A program made the position numbers and the translations under genes. This document shows positions 1-9,927 of a DNA stretch of 64,000 nucleotides, piece by piece. Under the pieces are notes generated by a model that ran no database searches, was not told where the DNA came from, and saw nothing but the letters and a program-made list of their open reading frames with translations. Location of the stretch: contig UBMI01000003.1 in the NCBI GenBank assembly GCA_900466475.1, forward strand, positions 124,001 to 188,000, written 5' to 3'. Each line of letters begins with the position of its first letter. The first letter of the stretch is position 1. This stretch comes from Hyphomicrobiales bacterium (GTDB lineage Bacteria; Pseudomonadota; Alphaproteobacteria; Rhizobiales; Rhizobiaceae).

Positions 1-907
1 TTGCCTCCCACAAACCGCGATCACCGCCTCCGTCAGGGCAATTCCCGTCATTCACTACAAGAGCACGTCGATCGACGGCGTGAACGTCTTCTACCGCGAG
101 GCCGGCCCCAGGGACGCACCGGTCATCCTGCTCCTGCACGGCTTTCCGACCTCGTCGCACATGTTCCGCAACCTCATACCGCTGCTTGCGGACCGCTACC
201 GCGTGATCGCGCCCGACTATCCCGGCTATGGTCAGAGCGACGCGCCCGACCATACCAGGTTCCAGTACACATTCGCGCATCTGACTGATATCGTCGAGAA
301 ACTGACCGACAAGGTCGGCGCCCACCGGTACAGCATGTATGTTATGGATTACGGCGCGCCGATTGGATACCGGCTCGCGCTCAAGCATCCCGAGCGGGTC
401 GAATCCCTGATCGTGCAGAACGGAAATGCTTATACCGAGGGCCTGGCTGCCTTCTGGGATCCGATCAAGGCCTACTGGGCCGAAAAGACACCGCAACGCC
501 GGGAAGCACTCGCCGGCCTGGTGACGCTCGAAACCACGAAGTTCCAATACACCGACGGAATGGGCGATGTCGCGCGGATCAGCCCCGACACCTGGGTCGT
601 CGATCAGGCCCTGCTCGATCGGCCGGGCAACAAGGACATTCAGCTCGATCTCCTGGGCGACTACGGCAGCAATGTTCCGCTCTACCCGGATTTCCAGGCC
701 TTCCTCCGCGAGCGCAAGCCGCCCACGCTGATCGTCTGGGGCAAGAACGACAAGATCTTCCCGGAATCGGGCGCGCATCCCTATCTCCGCGATCTCCCCG
801 ACGCCGAAATGCATATTCTCGACAGCGGACATTTCGCCCTCGAGGACAAGCTCGACGTCATGGCGCCGCTGATCCACGACTTCCTCGACCGCAAGGTTTG
901 CAAGTGA
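1..907 (+). CDS. Alpha/beta hydrolase, epoxide-hydrolase/dehalogenase-like, 5' partial
   Basis: The frame is open from the window edge and holds no ATG, GTG or TTG before a GTG at 80, so the true start lies outside. Counting from that GTG: oxyanion motif HGFP at 20-23, a nucleophile elbow with Asp (V-M-D90-Y-G-A-P), a second acid near D224 (WGKND) and the catalytic His at 251 (SGHFALE). An Asp nucleophile points to epoxide hydrolase or haloalkane dehalogenase relatives rather than Ser esterases. The substrate is unknown. The next gene downstream is a broken relative whose distal half matches this protein. Confidence 0.85.
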   Translation, partial: CLPQTAITASVRAIPVIHYKSTSIDGVNVFYREAGPRDAPVILLLHGFPTSSHMFRNLIPLLADRYRVIAPDYPGYGQSDAPDHTRFQYTFAHLTDIVEKLTDKVGAHRYSMYVMDYGAPIGYRLALKHPERVESLIVQNGNAYTEGLAAFWDPIKAYWAEKTPQRREALAGLVTLETTKFQYTDGMGDVARISPDTWVVDQALLDRPGNKDIQLDLLGDYGSNVPLYPDFQAFLRERKPPTLIVWGKNDKIFPESGAHPYLRDLPDAEMHILDSGHFALEDKLDVMAPLIHDFLDRKVCK

Positions 908-972
908 TGCGTCCCGCAGGGCCGGCGGCCCTGCGGTCTTTCTCCCTCGACAACACCTTAAAAGGAAGAGAC

Positions 973-1588
973 ATGCCCCATGTCGTTTCGGGCGCCCGGA
1001 CAGTCGGCGCGCCGTCCCTCTCGATCGTCCTCGTGCACGGCGCCTTCGTCGACGGCTCCGGCTGGCAACCGGTCCATGGCGAGCTTGCCGGCTTCGGTTT
1101 CGAAGTCCTCGTCGCTCCGCGCCTGCTGGGCCGACAGCGGCGAACCGCGATGCGATGCTGCCCTTCCTGTCGCTGGAGGGCACGCGCTTCCAATATCTCG
1201 CCGGCACGAGGGACGAGGCCCGCATCGATCCCGCCGCATGGCTGTACGATCAGCTCTTCCTCGACCGCCCGCGCGCCAAGGAAATCCAGCTGGACATCAT
1301 CTACGACTCACGCACCAACGTCGCGCTCTATCCCGCCTTTCTCGCCTATTCCCGCGCGCATCAGCCGGCGGCGTTGATCCTATGGACGAGAATGATCCGA
1401 TCTTCCTGTTAAAAGGCGCTCACGCCTTCCTTCGCGACCTGCCCGGCGCCGAACCTCATTTCTTCGACACCGGACATTTCGCCCTCGAAGACAAGGCGCA
1501 CGAGATGATCCCCGTCATGCGCGACTTCCTCGCGCGAACCCTTTTGCCCGCTAACCGGAACTCAGAGATGGACAGCGACCATGTATAA
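973..1588 (+). pseudogene. Chimeric, frameshifted alpha/beta hydrolase
   Basis: It has a good start (AAAGGAAG, then ATG at 973). The first ~48 codons resemble a different alpha/beta hydrolase (VLVHGAFVDGSGW). From about 1120 the sequence instead matches the C-terminal half of the upstream hydrolase: WADSGE corresponds to WAEKTP, GTRFQY to TTKFQY, LFLDRP to LLDRP, and GHFALEDK is identical in type. At least two frame changes are needed, near 1142 and 1385. It reads as a fusion of two hydrolase genes by deletion followed by decay. The last codons overlap the start of the isochorismatase gene. Confidence 0.75.
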
Positions 1589-2291
1589 CAGCAAATCCAA
1601 GTCGAGCGTGCTTGCGACGGGCGGCGGCATGAGCCTCATCGATCCCTCCGACGTGCTGATTCTGCTTCTCGATCACCAGTCGGGCCTGTTCCAGACGGTC
1701 AGGGACATATCGGTCTCCGATCTGCGCCGGAATGTGGAGATGATCGCCAGGCTTGCCACGCTTTTGGATATCCCGGTCGTCACGACCGCCTCGGAACCTG
1801 CCGGCCCCAACGGCTCGCTGATGCCGGAGATCCACGAATATGCGCCACACGCCGTTTATGTGCCGCGCAATGGCGAGGTAAACGCCTGGGACAATGACGA
1901 TTTCGTCGCCACTGTCTGCGCGACCGGCCGCAAGACGCTCGTCATGGCGGGCGTCTGGACCAGCGTCTGCGTCATGTTTCCGGCGCTCGACGCCCGCGCC
2001 GCCGGCTATGACGTCTACGCCGTACTCGATGCCTCGGGGGACCCGAGCGAAATGGCCTCGCGCATTTCGCTCGCCCGCTTCGTCCAGGGCGGCGTCAAAC
2101 CCACATCTGCCAACGCCCTTCTGTCCGAGCTTCATCGCAGCTGGGCGCGGCCCGAGGCGGCCGAACTCGCAAAACTCTACGGGCTTGCCGCGCCAAACTA
2201 TGCGGCGGTCGCCGAAAGTTATGCCCTTGCCCGGCAGGCAGCCAGCGAGGCAAGCCAGGCGCAGAGCCATCCGGTGCCTGCGACATCATAG
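1581..2291 (+). CDS. Isochorismatase-family cysteine hydrolase (YcaC-like)
   Basis: 236 residues. The isochorismatase fold is shown by Asp31 in LLLDHQ, a Lys near 118 in GRKTLVMAG and the nucleophile Cys130 in TSVCV, the usual Asp-Lys-Cys triad. It has an extended N-terminus (about 15 residues before the usual start) and a C-terminal tail rich in Ala/Ser. It overlaps the end of the hydrolase relic, so the three genes probably formed one transcript. Such enzymes hydrolyse amides or N-carbamoyl compounds; the substrate cannot be told. It converges on the regulator gene, whose stop lies 26 bp away. Confidence 0.85.
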   Translation: MYNSKSKSSVLATGGGMSLIDPSDVLILLLDHQSGLFQTVRDISVSDLRRNVEMIARLATLLDIPVVTTASEPAGPNGSLMPEIHEYAPHAVYVPRNGEVNAWDNDDFVATVCATGRKTLVMAGVWTSVCVMFPALDARAAGYDVYAVLDASGDPSEMASRISLARFVQGGVKPTSANALLSELHRSWARPEAAELAKLYGLAAPNYAAVAESYALARQAASEASQAQSHPVPATS

Positions 2292-2316
2292 ATGCGCTTA
2301 GTTCGGCAACCGGAGA

Positions 2317-5025
2317 TCAGGCGAGGCCCGCCATGAGACGCTCCGTCCGCCGGACCGCGGCGCCCGCACCCGTGGCGCGGGCGCACTTCAGAGACTTCTC
2401 GAAACAGCGTGTCGCCCTATCCGGTCGTCCGTTGCGGGCTTCGATCATTCCCGCGACGCGCCACAGATCCGGATGCCACCAGCGCTCCTCGCGGATCCCG
2501 ATTTCGGTCAGCACGGCGCGCATGCTGTCTTCCGCAAGGCGCATCTCGCCCGCGCCAATATAGGCTTCCGCCAAAAGGCTGCGGTAGAAAGGCACACGAT
2601 TGCGCCAGCCGCCCCGGAGCAATCCGGCAATGCTGTCCTGCATCCCGGTGAAGCCGGCTGCGTCGCCTCGAGCCGCCTGAATAGCGCCGGCGAAGAACAG
2701 GGCGGTGCCCTCGTAGATGCCGACATTCTCGCGTCGTGCGACGTCATCCAGCTGCCGCTGAAGCCGGGACGCGGTTTCGAGCTCGCCCTCCACGAAGGCG
2801 ATCGGAAGCGCCGCAAGCGAGATCGCATTGCCGAGCGATATCATGTGATCGAGATCCGCGGCCCGATCGATGGCATGGCCGGCCAGACGGGCGGCGCGAT
2901 CAGGCTCTCCCTGCAACCACGACAGAAGCGCCTGCGACAGGCGAATTCCGGTAGGCAGATCGACCTGGAACCGGGACAATCCGTGCCCGTACTCCAGATC
3001 GCCCCATTCGTCCATCAGTGCCTTAAGATGGGTCGATGCCGAATCCAGTTCGCCGGCATAGATCTCGATATGGGCGAGCAGCCGCTTGCCGTCGGGCGCG
3101 CTCGACCAGTTGAGCCCCTTTTCCGCGGCGAAATCCCGCATGCGGCGCAAAGCCGTGCGCGGCCGGCCGGAATAGGCGAAGAAGACCGCCTGTCCGCAGA
3201 CCGAGCGCATTTCAAGTTCGGCATTGCGCGATTTGCTCGCATGAAAGAGGCTCTCGCGCCAGGCTTTGTCGGTTTGCGGATGCATGTGGCGGGCAAGCGT
3301 CATCGCCCAGGCCCGCGCCGCGAACAGCTTCGCCCGTCCCAGCGGCGGAAGCTTCAGGAGCGCCGCGCTGTTTTTTCCTGCAAGGTCGATGGCTGCCAGC
3401 ATTTCCCGGAACGCCGAAAGCTCCTGCCATAGCGGCAGTGCGGCCACGACCAGCTCGATGCCCAGTTCGGCGTCGCCGGCGGGATCGAAGGCCCAGTCGA
3501 TGCCAGCCCGGACATCGTCGATCGTCCGGCGATATTTCCGCAGCCATTCGCGAGACGTCTGCGAAGACCATTCCCGTTCGGCGATCTGCAGCTTGTCCCG
3601 CAGCCGGATCGCAACCTGTCGCCTCGCCTGCTGCCGATGGCCTGAGCCGAAAAGACGCTGCGCCGCATAGGCGCCGGTGCTTTCGGCCAGCCTGTAATGC
3701 ACTGTCACGCCGTCATAGTCCGTCGAGACGAGCGATTTCGCCACGAGCTGGGACAGCGCGTCGCGTCCCGTCACGGGGTCGAGTGCGCCGGCGGAATAGA
3801 GGGCCTCCGCGTCGTCGGCAGTGAACCGGCCCGAAAACACCGAAAGCAGGCCGAGCAGGACGGCCTCGCGGTCGGGAAGAAGCCGGTAGCTCCAGTCGAG
3901 CGCGGCTTCGAGCGTCTGGTGGCGCAAAGGCGCGTCCCGTTCTCCCCGGCTCATCGAACCGAATCCGTCCCTGAAGAGATCGTCGAGCGCGGCGGGCGCA
4001 AGCGCACGGACCGTGCCGGCGGCAAGCTCGATGGCGAGCGCCAAGCCCTCCAGCCTTGCGCAGATCGAGACGACACTGCGGACAAAGTCCTCCGTCGGTT
4101 CGGCCGTGCCGCAGCCTTGAGACCTGGAGATGAAGAGCTGGACAGCCGGAAACTGCAATGCCTCGCTCGCCGGAAGCGCGATCGTCGGGTCCGGATGGGC
4201 GAGACCGGAGAGGAAATGGATCTGCTCGTGCCGCGTGCGCAAGGGTTCGCGGCTGGTTGCGAGGATAAAGGCGGCGGGAACCTCGGACGATATCCGCTCG
4301 ACGACTGTCGCCGCCATAGCGATGACATGCTCGCAATTATCGATGATCAGCAGCGGTGTCTTCTCCCGGAGCACGGCGATCACGCCCCCGACCGGGTCGT
4401 CGAGCCCGAGCGAGATGCCGAGAGCGGAGGCGATCGCGGGGACGACGAAGCGCGGATCGCCGATCGTCGAGAGATCGACGAAGGCAATGGCGTCGTCTCC
4501 GGCGCGGTAATGCCGGGCCGCCGTGACCGCAAGCGAGGTTTTCCCGGCGCCGCCGGGCCCGACGATGGTGACATAACCGGCTTGATCGAGCTGGCCGCAG
4601 ATCTGCCGGATCGCCTGATCGCGGCCGAGCAGCTTCGGCACGTCGTGCGGCGCTGCGTAGTGAAGACTTGCGGGGGAAGAAACGGGCCGCACCGGTGCCG
4701 GGAGATCGCTCTCCACCGCGCCGACGAACTTGTAGCCGCGGCCGGCTATCGTCGCGATATAGTCCGCGGCCGGATCGCAGTCGGTGAGCGAGCGCCGCAA
4801 GTTACCGACATTGACCTTCAGATTATGGTCGTGGACGATATAGCTGGGCCAAACGTGGGCAAACAGGTCGGCCTTGCTGACCACTTCACCGGCCCGCTCT
4901 ACCAGCAGGGTGAGGATATCGAAACCCCGCCCGCCGAGCGCAACCGGCCTTCCCTTGTGCAGGAGCGACTGGGCCTCCGGCAACAGCCGGAAATCGCCGA
5001 ATAGATAGGCGTTCTGCTTCGCCAA
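2317..5025 (-). CDS. Large transcriptional regulator: winged HTH plus NB-ARC-like ATPase and TPR-like tail
   Basis: 902 residues. The N-terminal 1-100 is an OmpR/PhoB-type winged helix (ending GRGYKFVG). Residues ~130-400 form a STAND-type ATPase with Walker A GPGGAGKT at 156-163 and Walker B LLIIDNCEH at 225-233. The rest is alpha-helical and resembles the repeat-rich sensor regions of this family. No receiver domain is present, so input is probably ligand or protein binding to the C-terminal part. It lies convergent with the hydrolase genes. The target is unknown. Several long open frames antisense to it are codon-bias shadows. Confidence 0.85.
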   Translation of the reverse strand: MAKQNAYLFGDFRLLPEAQSLLHKGRPVALGGRGFDILTLLVERAGEVVSKADLFAHVWPSYIVHDHNLKVNVGNLRRSLTDCDPAADYIATIAGRGYKFVGAVESDLPAPVRPVSSPASLHYAAPHDVPKLLGRDQAIRQICGQLDQAGYVTIVGPGGAGKTSLAVTAARHYRAGDDAIAFVDLSTIGDPRFVVPAIASALGISLGLDDPVGGVIAVLREKTPLLIIDNCEHVIAMAATVVERISSEVPAAFILATSREPLRTRHEQIHFLSGLAHPDPTIALPASEALQFPAVQLFISRSQGCGTAEPTEDFVRSVVSICARLEGLALAIELAAGTVRALAPAALDDLFRDGFGSMSRGERDAPLRHQTLEAALDWSYRLLPDREAVLLGLLSVFSGRFTADDAEALYSAGALDPVTGRDALSQLVAKSLVSTDYDGVTVHYRLAESTGAYAAQRLFGSGHRQQARRQVAIRLRDKLQIAEREWSSQTSREWLRKYRRTIDDVRAGIDWAFDPAGDAELGIELVVAALPLWQELSAFREMLAAIDLAGKNSAALLKLPPLGRAKLFAARAWAMTLARHMHPQTDKAWRESLFHASKSRNAELEMRSVCGQAVFFAYSGRPRTALRRMRDFAAEKGLNWSSAPDGKRLLAHIEIYAGELDSASTHLKALMDEWGDLEYGHGLSRFQVDLPTGIRLSQALLSWLQGEPDRAARLAGHAIDRAADLDHMISLGNAISLAALPIAFVEGELETASRLQRQLDDVARRENVGIYEGTALFFAGAIQAARGDAAGFTGMQDSIAGLLRGGWRNRVPFYRSLLAEAYIGAGEMRLAEDSMRAVLTEIGIREERWWHPDLWRVAGMIEARNGRPDRATRCFEKSLKCARATGAGAAVRRTERLMAGLA

Positions 5026-5109
5026 GGCTTAGGACCCGCCCTCGTTCAACACTTTTTCCCCTTAGAGCCATGGAGGCTAGAGGTTACACCGCACGAGCCG
5101 GTTTGCAAG

Positions 5110-5556
5110 TCATGCAGGATTGCAGCATGCTGGTCGGGCGATGCGAGGTATCCCGCCCTGATTGGAATTCAAGCTGATTACCCAGTAGGCCGAGAACCAG
5201 TGGATCTCGCTCACGAGTGGACTGTTGGGAAGCCCGAGCGCGACGAAGATCGATTTCGAGACGAAAAGGCTCGTAACAAGGACGATCAGCATGTTTAGGA
5301 TCAGCGCCAGATGGAAAGCGACGATCAGTGTCCTGCGGGCACCATAGCGGCCCTTGGTAAGATTCCGAAACCAGTTCCTGTTCGTATGGACATGCCATCC
5401 AAGCAGAACGAACATAGCCGTCCCCAATAGCTCATGCGGCAGATTGTCGAGCCACCAGTAGCCGAGAGCGAGAAGGAAAAGCGCCGCCATCACGGCGGCG
5501 ACTGCCAGTCGGAGCCCGAAAGACCGCCGAGCTTGCACGACGACGCATTTGTTCAC
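5110..5556 (-). CDS. DUF4405 membrane cytochrome-like protein, C-terminally altered
   Basis: The GTG start (5556) overlaps the stop of the upstream cytochrome as GTGA, typical of coupled translation. About four hydrophobic segments and HELLG / HVHTNRNWF / GRYGARR blocks match the DUF4405 family of small b-type cytochrome-like membrane proteins. The last segment breaks off after EIHWFSAYW and ends in an unrelated tail (RIARPACCNPA), so the final heme-ligand helix looks lost. It is probably non-functional or truncated. A longer frame reaching 5700 is only the shifted tail of the P460 gene. Confidence 0.6.
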   Translation of the reverse strand: MNKCVVVQARRSFGLRLAVAAVMAALFLLALGYWWLDNLPHELLGTAMFVLLGWHVHTNRNWFRNLTKGRYGARRTLIVAFHLALILNMLIVLVTSLFVSKSIFVALGLPNSPLVSEIHWFSAYWVISLNSNQGGIPRIARPACCNPA

Positions 5557-6015
5557 GATCCGAACGCCTGCGCTTCGGGCAGCGTGAACATGAACTGACT
5601 GTCTGACGGGAGCGATGGCACGAGTAGCACCGCGAGGTATTCTCATCGACCTTGATCGAGCGGTCGGGATGAAACCATTGGAACACCCATTCGTCGGCAT
5701 CCTCCCCCATCTTTTGAGAGACGAAGTAGCGGAACACCTTTCCTTCGCGGTAGTCCACCAGCACCATATGCGTGCCGACTGGAACCGGTGTACCGCCCCT
5801 AAGAGCGGCCAATGCCTCGCGACTGGTCATCATGTGTTCGGTGGAGACGCCGCGCTCGACGGTCGTGTAGTGCTCGAACTCTTCGACCGGAGGAACGTAA
5901 CGGCGTTCGAGGTCTCTTTTCCAAGAAGGATAAGTGTCGCGAGCAACAGGAAAAGGGCGGCGCCAGCCGATGCGATAGCGGCTTGAACCAGCTTCTTCAC
6001 ACGGAATCCTTTCAA
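5553..6015 (-). pseudogene. Cytochrome P460 family protein, two frameshifts
   Basis: An N-terminal signal anchor (VKKLVQAAIASAGAALFLLL) starts at 6015. After NAVTF the frame shifts near 5890, where PPVEEFEHYTTVERGVSTEH continues in another frame. The P460 core (EWVFQWFHP, then CYSCH as the c-type heme motif) follows, and a second shift near 5597 is required to reach DSQFMFTLPEAQAFGS and a stop at 5553. All pieces are in family order, so this is one gene broken twice. It lies on the same strand as paoABC, 150 bp after mocA-like, and may once have supplied a periplasmic electron acceptor. Confidence 0.8.
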
Positions 6016-6168
6016 TGGCTCAGGCCTCCCGGCAACGGGGTAGCTTCCTGAGCGTCACGTTAACAGTCGGCAGAGGCCGGGATTAGACAGACAGACCGGC
6101 ATGTTGTCATGAACCTCATTCATGGGTGGGGGATGATCGGACCGTAGGCTTCTAGCTGAAAGCCGCGT

Positions 6169-6813
6169 TCATGCCAGGAACTGTCGGTCGAAAATTCCGC
6201 CCTCCGCCAGCATCTCCTCCGCCGTGTCCACGTCGGCAAGAGCGGCCTCGCCTATTTCAACGTCAAGGACCGGAACGTTTCCCATTTCGATCAGCGAACG
6301 AGCGCCGACATCTCCGGTCAGAATTTGAAGATCGTTGTAAAGGTCGTGAGGGAAGATGACGGGATTGCCTGGCGATCCGCTTCCAACGGCGCGCGCGATG
6401 ACCCTCCCTTGGCCGCTACGGAAGGCCGCGATCAATGTATCAACATGGCCAGTTGAAAGCCTCGGCATGTCGGCGAGCATGATCATGATACCGCCGGGAC
6501 AGCCCTTCGATGCCGCCTTCACGCCGGTCCGCAATGAACCGGCAATGCCTGATGCATATTCGGCGTTGTGTATGACCTCGCACGGCAGGTCGCGAACCTG
6601 CGCGGCAATTTCGGTACTTCGATGACCAGTGACCACGACCACACTTCCGCAATCGGAGGCCAGAGCTGTGCTCACCGACCTCCGAACCAGCGACTGACCA
6701 TCGAATAGGGCCAGGAGCTTGTGGCGCCGACCTTCGACCATTCGGCTCGAGCGCCCTGCGGCAAGAACCACTATTGCAACGGAAATCCTTGGATCGATCA
6801 CCTTTCTCCTCAT
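6169..6813 (-). CDS. MocA-like molybdenum cofactor nucleotidyltransferase
   Basis: 214 residues. The N-terminal nucleotide-binding signature is VVLAAGRSSRM, with LADMP for metal binding further on and GNPVIFP near the end, as in MobA/MocA proteins that add CMP or GMP to molybdopterin. Its ATG overlaps the xdhC-like stop by 4 bp, so the genes are translationally coupled. In this context it probably matures the Mo cofactor of the PaoABC enzyme encoded upstream in the same operon. MocA (cytidylyl) is favoured because PaoC-type enzymes use the cytosine dinucleotide form. Confidence 0.85.
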   Translation of the reverse strand: MRRKVIDPRISVAIVVLAAGRSSRMVEGRRHKLLALFDGQSLVRRSVSTALASDCGSVVVVTGHRSTEIAAQVRDLPCEVIHNAEYASGIAGSLRTGVKAASKGCPGGIMIMLADMPRLSTGHVDTLIAAFRSGQGRVIARAVGSGSPGNPVIFPHDLYNDLQILTGDVGARSLIEMGNVPVLDVEIGEAALADVDTAEEMLAEGGIFDRQFLA

Positions 6814-7718
6814 GGGTGAGCGGCAAGCCGCGCGGCTGCGACGTCAGCCAGCACCGACAGGGCGAGCGAGCTAGCGTCCCTCGTCGGGCCGAAGAACCCA
6901 ATCGGCGCCTTTATCCGGTTAATGTCCGAATTCGCCCAGCCATGCTGTCGCAGGCGCTCTTCGCGGCGGCGGTGCGTGCGGGTGCTGCCGAGGGCGCCCA
7001 CATAGAATGCAGGCGACGCTAGCGCGCGTTCCAGCACCTTGTCCTCGGCGTCGAGATCATGATGGAGGATCACGACGGCCGTGGCTTCGTCGATGACGCA
7101 CTTGACGCTCTGATCATCCAACACCACGTCGTAACCGGAGGCCTGCGCAACCGTAGCGACCGCCCGGGCCTCCAGGTTCCTCCCGGAGATCAGAAGCCTT
7201 GTGCGTGGCCGGTAGACGCTGATGAATTCCTCGTCGTGCCATGCGGACCTTTCCAAAGCGGCTACTACTGCAAGACGGTGTAGCGTCGGCGAGTAGCGAA
7301 GCGCGGCGGAGCGTCGCTGACATAGACTGTCGATGGTCGCTCGTATCGCTCGGCCATCAAGCAGGACATGAATTGCGACCGTGATCCCGCCGCCGCACGG
7401 CAGCACGATGTCGAAGAATGGCGATCCGTCGCCATAGCTGACCAGGCGGTCGCGCCCTTCGGCGATGGCGGCTACAGCTTCCGAAGCGACGGCCGCCTCG
7501 ACGCATCCGCCGGATACGTAGCCGCAGTATCGCCCATCCCTCGAGATCGCAACGTGCGATCCGAGGGCACGGGCGGCACCACCTCTGATTTCGACAAGGG
7601 TCGCAAGTGCAGCGCCACCCTTGTCGAAGGCGTCGGCGGCGAAGGTCAGGATCTCGACAGGATCGTCCGTTAAAGCCGAGCGAACCGGGGCCCTAATGAC
7701 ATTGCAAATCTGGTCCAT
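6810..7718 (-). CDS. XdhC/CoxI family Mo-enzyme maturation chaperone (PaoD-like)
   Basis: 302 residues. It has the XdhC/CoxI N-terminal domain (YVSGGCVEAAV; LPCGGG) and a C-terminal Rossmann-like XdhC_C domain (SVYRPRTRLLISG; GALGS). Proteins of this family bind the Mo cofactor and insert it, after sulfuration, into xanthine-oxidase-type apoenzymes. It starts 8 bp after the paoC stop and overlaps the mocA-like gene, matching the paoABCD order. The function is assigned by family and operon. Confidence 0.87.
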   Translation of the reverse strand: MDQICNVIRAPVRSALTDDPVEILTFAADAFDKGGAALATLVEIRGGAARALGSHVAISRDGRYCGYVSGGCVEAAVASEAVAAIAEGRDRLVSYGDGSPFFDIVLPCGGGITVAIHVLLDGRAIRATIDSLCQRRSAALRYSPTLHRLAVVAALERSAWHDEEFISVYRPRTRLLISGRNLEARAVATVAQASGYDVVLDDQSVKCVIDEATAVVILHHDLDAEDKVLERALASPAFYVGALGSTRTHRRREERLRQHGWANSDINRIKAPIGFFGPTRDASSLALSVLADVAAARLAAHP

Positions 7719-7726
7719 CCAACCTC

Positions 7727-9925
7727 CTAGGCCACGTCCGGCAGTTCGCCGATCAGCTTGTCGAGCGTGATCGGGTAGTGCCTGACGCGGACGCCGGTCG
7801 CGTTGTAGATCGCGTTGGCGATGGCCGCGGACACGCCGCAGAGGCCGAGCTCGCCGACGCCCTTCGCCTTCATCGGCGACGACATCGGATCGGTCTCGTC
7901 CAGGAAGATTACTTCTTGATGCGGGATGTCAGCATGAACTGGGACCTCGTAGCCAGCCAGATCGTGATTGACGAAGAAACCTCGACGCGTATCTACGGCC
8001 AGTTCCTCGCAGAGCGCGCCGCCCGCTCCCATGGTCATCGCGCCGATGACCTGGCTTCGGGCGGTGATCGGATTGAGGATGCGACCAGCCGCACAGACAG
8101 CGAGCATTCGACGGATGCGCGTCTCTCCCGTGAAGGCGTCGACGCCGACTTCGATGAAATGGGCGCCGAAAGTCGACTGCTGGTGGGTCTTGGTCAGGTC
8201 GCCCCATTTCATCGTGTCCTCGCCGACAAGGCCCTCATCGCCTGCGGCATCTGCAAGCTGAACTGACCGGTTGCCGGAGCGCACCTGCCCGTTCTCAAAC
8301 ACCGCATCCTCCGAGTTGAAGCCGAGCTTGGCCGCCACTGCCTCCCGGAGCTTTACGCAGGCCGCGTAGACGCCAGAGGTCGAAGAGTTGGCGCCAAACT
8401 GCCCGCCGGAACCTGCAGATACAGGAAAGCGAGAGTCACCGAGCTGAACTGCCACCTTGTCGATACCGACGCCCATCATCTCGGCGGCAGTCTGCGCAAT
8501 GATGGTGTAGCTTCCGGTGCCGATGTCGGTCATGTCTGTCTCGACGGTAATGACGCCATCCTTGCCAAGCTTCACCCGCGCGCCGGAGGGCATCACGAGG
8601 TTGTCACGGAAGGCTGCCGCCATCCCCATGCCGATCAGCCAGTCGCCGTCCCTGCGCGACGCCGTCTTCGGTCGCTCGCTCCAGCCAAACTTCTCCGCTC
8701 CGAGCTTGAGGCAGCCGATCAGATTGCGCAGCGAGAACGGACGTTCGGGGTTTTCGGGATCGACCTGCGTGTCGTTGAGGATACGGAACTGGATCGGGTC
8801 CATCCCGACCTTCTCAGCGATTTCGTCGATGGCTATTTCCAGCGCCATGAGGCCTGGAGCCTCGCCAGGCGCGCGCATGGCATTGCCTTCCGGAAGATCG
8901 AGCGTTGCGAGGTGCATCGCCGTCATCCGGTTTGCCCCGGCATACAGAAGCCGGGTTTGGTTGACCGCGGTCTCTGGTCCGCCGCCTTCAAGGTCGCCCG
9001 ACCAGCTCTCATGACCAATCGCGGTGATCTTGCCATCCGGTTCGGCACCGATCCGGATTCGCTGGATGGTAGCCGGGCGATGCGTGGTGTTGTTTGGCAT
9101 AAGCGGACGCGGAAGGGCGACCTTTACCGGACGGCCGGCTGCCTTTGAACCGAAGGCGGCAAGCACGGCGTCGGCCCGCAGAAAGAGCTTGCCGCCGAAG
9201 CCTCCGCCGATGAAGGGCGACATCAGATGCACCTTCTCCTTGTCGACCCCAAGTGTCGTGGCCAGATCGGTGCGCCACCAGTCGATCATCTGGCTCGACG
9301 TCCAGACGGTCACTTCGTCACCGTCCCATACGGCGATTGAGGCGTGCGGCTCCATCATCGAATGAGACTGGTCAGGAGTAGTGTAGGTCTCCTCCAAGGT
9401 CACGGCGGCGGACTTGAACGCACCCTCGAAGTCGCCGACCGCGGTTTCAGGCTTGGTCGATTCATCAGGCTTCTTCGCGGATGCCATGGCGGCGCGGAGA
9501 TCGTAGGTGCCGTCCTCAGCCTCATAGTCCACCTTGATCAGCCCGGCGGCGGCTCGCGCCTGTTCGAAGGTCTCGGCAACGACCACGGCGACGGCTTGAT
9601 GGTAGTGCTGGATCTCGGACCCGCCGAACAACTTTGCAGTGTTGAACTTGCCTTTCTCGAGGTCGCCGACGTCGAGCGTGGTCACCACGGCGAGAACGCC
9701 GGGTGACTCCTTGGCTGCGGCCGTGTCGATCGACTTCACCTGGCCTTTGGCGATCGCCGAGCCTACGGGATAGCCGTAGACGTACGGCAGGTTCTTGTCG
9801 TGCCATTCGTAGGCGTATATCGCCCGGCCGGTGGTTTTCAGCTCGCCGTCGATGCGGTGGATGGGCTTGCTCACCACTTTGAGCTGGTCGATGGAGTTTG
9901 TAGTCGCTGGCTTGTCGAACTGCAT
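7727..9925 (-). CDS. paoC: PaoC-type molybdopterin-binding subunit of periplasmic aldehyde oxidoreductase
   Basis: 732 residues, the size expected for PaoC. GGFGGK and other Mo-cofactor loops are present. The catalytic Glu is at 692 in KGVGELG, forty residues from the C-terminus. Xanthine oxidase family enzymes of this branch oxidise aldehydes to carboxylic acids at Mo. There is no signal peptide of its own, so it would be co-exported with the Tat-tagged PaoA. The gene starts 2 bp after paoB ends and lies in a tight operon paoA-paoB-paoC-xdhC-mocA. Confidence 0.88.
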   Translation of the reverse strand: MQFDKPATTNSIDQLKVVSKPIHRIDGELKTTGRAIYAYEWHDKNLPYVYGYPVGSAIAKGQVKSIDTAAAKESPGVLAVVTTLDVGDLEKGKFNTAKLFGGSEIQHYHQAVAVVVAETFEQARAAAGLIKVDYEAEDGTYDLRAAMASAKKPDESTKPETAVGDFEGAFKSAAVTLEETYTTPDQSHSMMEPHASIAVWDGDEVTVWTSSQMIDWWRTDLATTLGVDKEKVHLMSPFIGGGFGGKLFLRADAVLAAFGSKAAGRPVKVALPRPLMPNNTTHRPATIQRIRIGAEPDGKITAIGHESWSGDLEGGGPETAVNQTRLLYAGANRMTAMHLATLDLPEGNAMRAPGEAPGLMALEIAIDEIAEKVGMDPIQFRILNDTQVDPENPERPFSLRNLIGCLKLGAEKFGWSERPKTASRRDGDWLIGMGMAAAFRDNLVMPSGARVKLGKDGVITVETDMTDIGTGSYTIIAQTAAEMMGVGIDKVAVQLGDSRFPVSAGSGGQFGANSSTSGVYAACVKLREAVAAKLGFNSEDAVFENGQVRSGNRSVQLADAAGDEGLVGEDTMKWGDLTKTHQQSTFGAHFIEVGVDAFTGETRIRRMLAVCAAGRILNPITARSQVIGAMTMGAGGALCEELAVDTRRGFFVNHDLAGYEVPVHADIPHQEVIFLDETDPMSSPMKAKGVGELGLCGVSAAIANAIYNATGVRVRHYPITLDKLIGELPDVA

Positions 9926-9927
9926 GA

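Noticed and set aside
3697..5004. 435-residue plus-strand open frame over the large regulator gene
   Set aside because: Antisense shadow of a GC-rich coding region; no SD or domain, and the minus-strand protein has clear Walker motifs.
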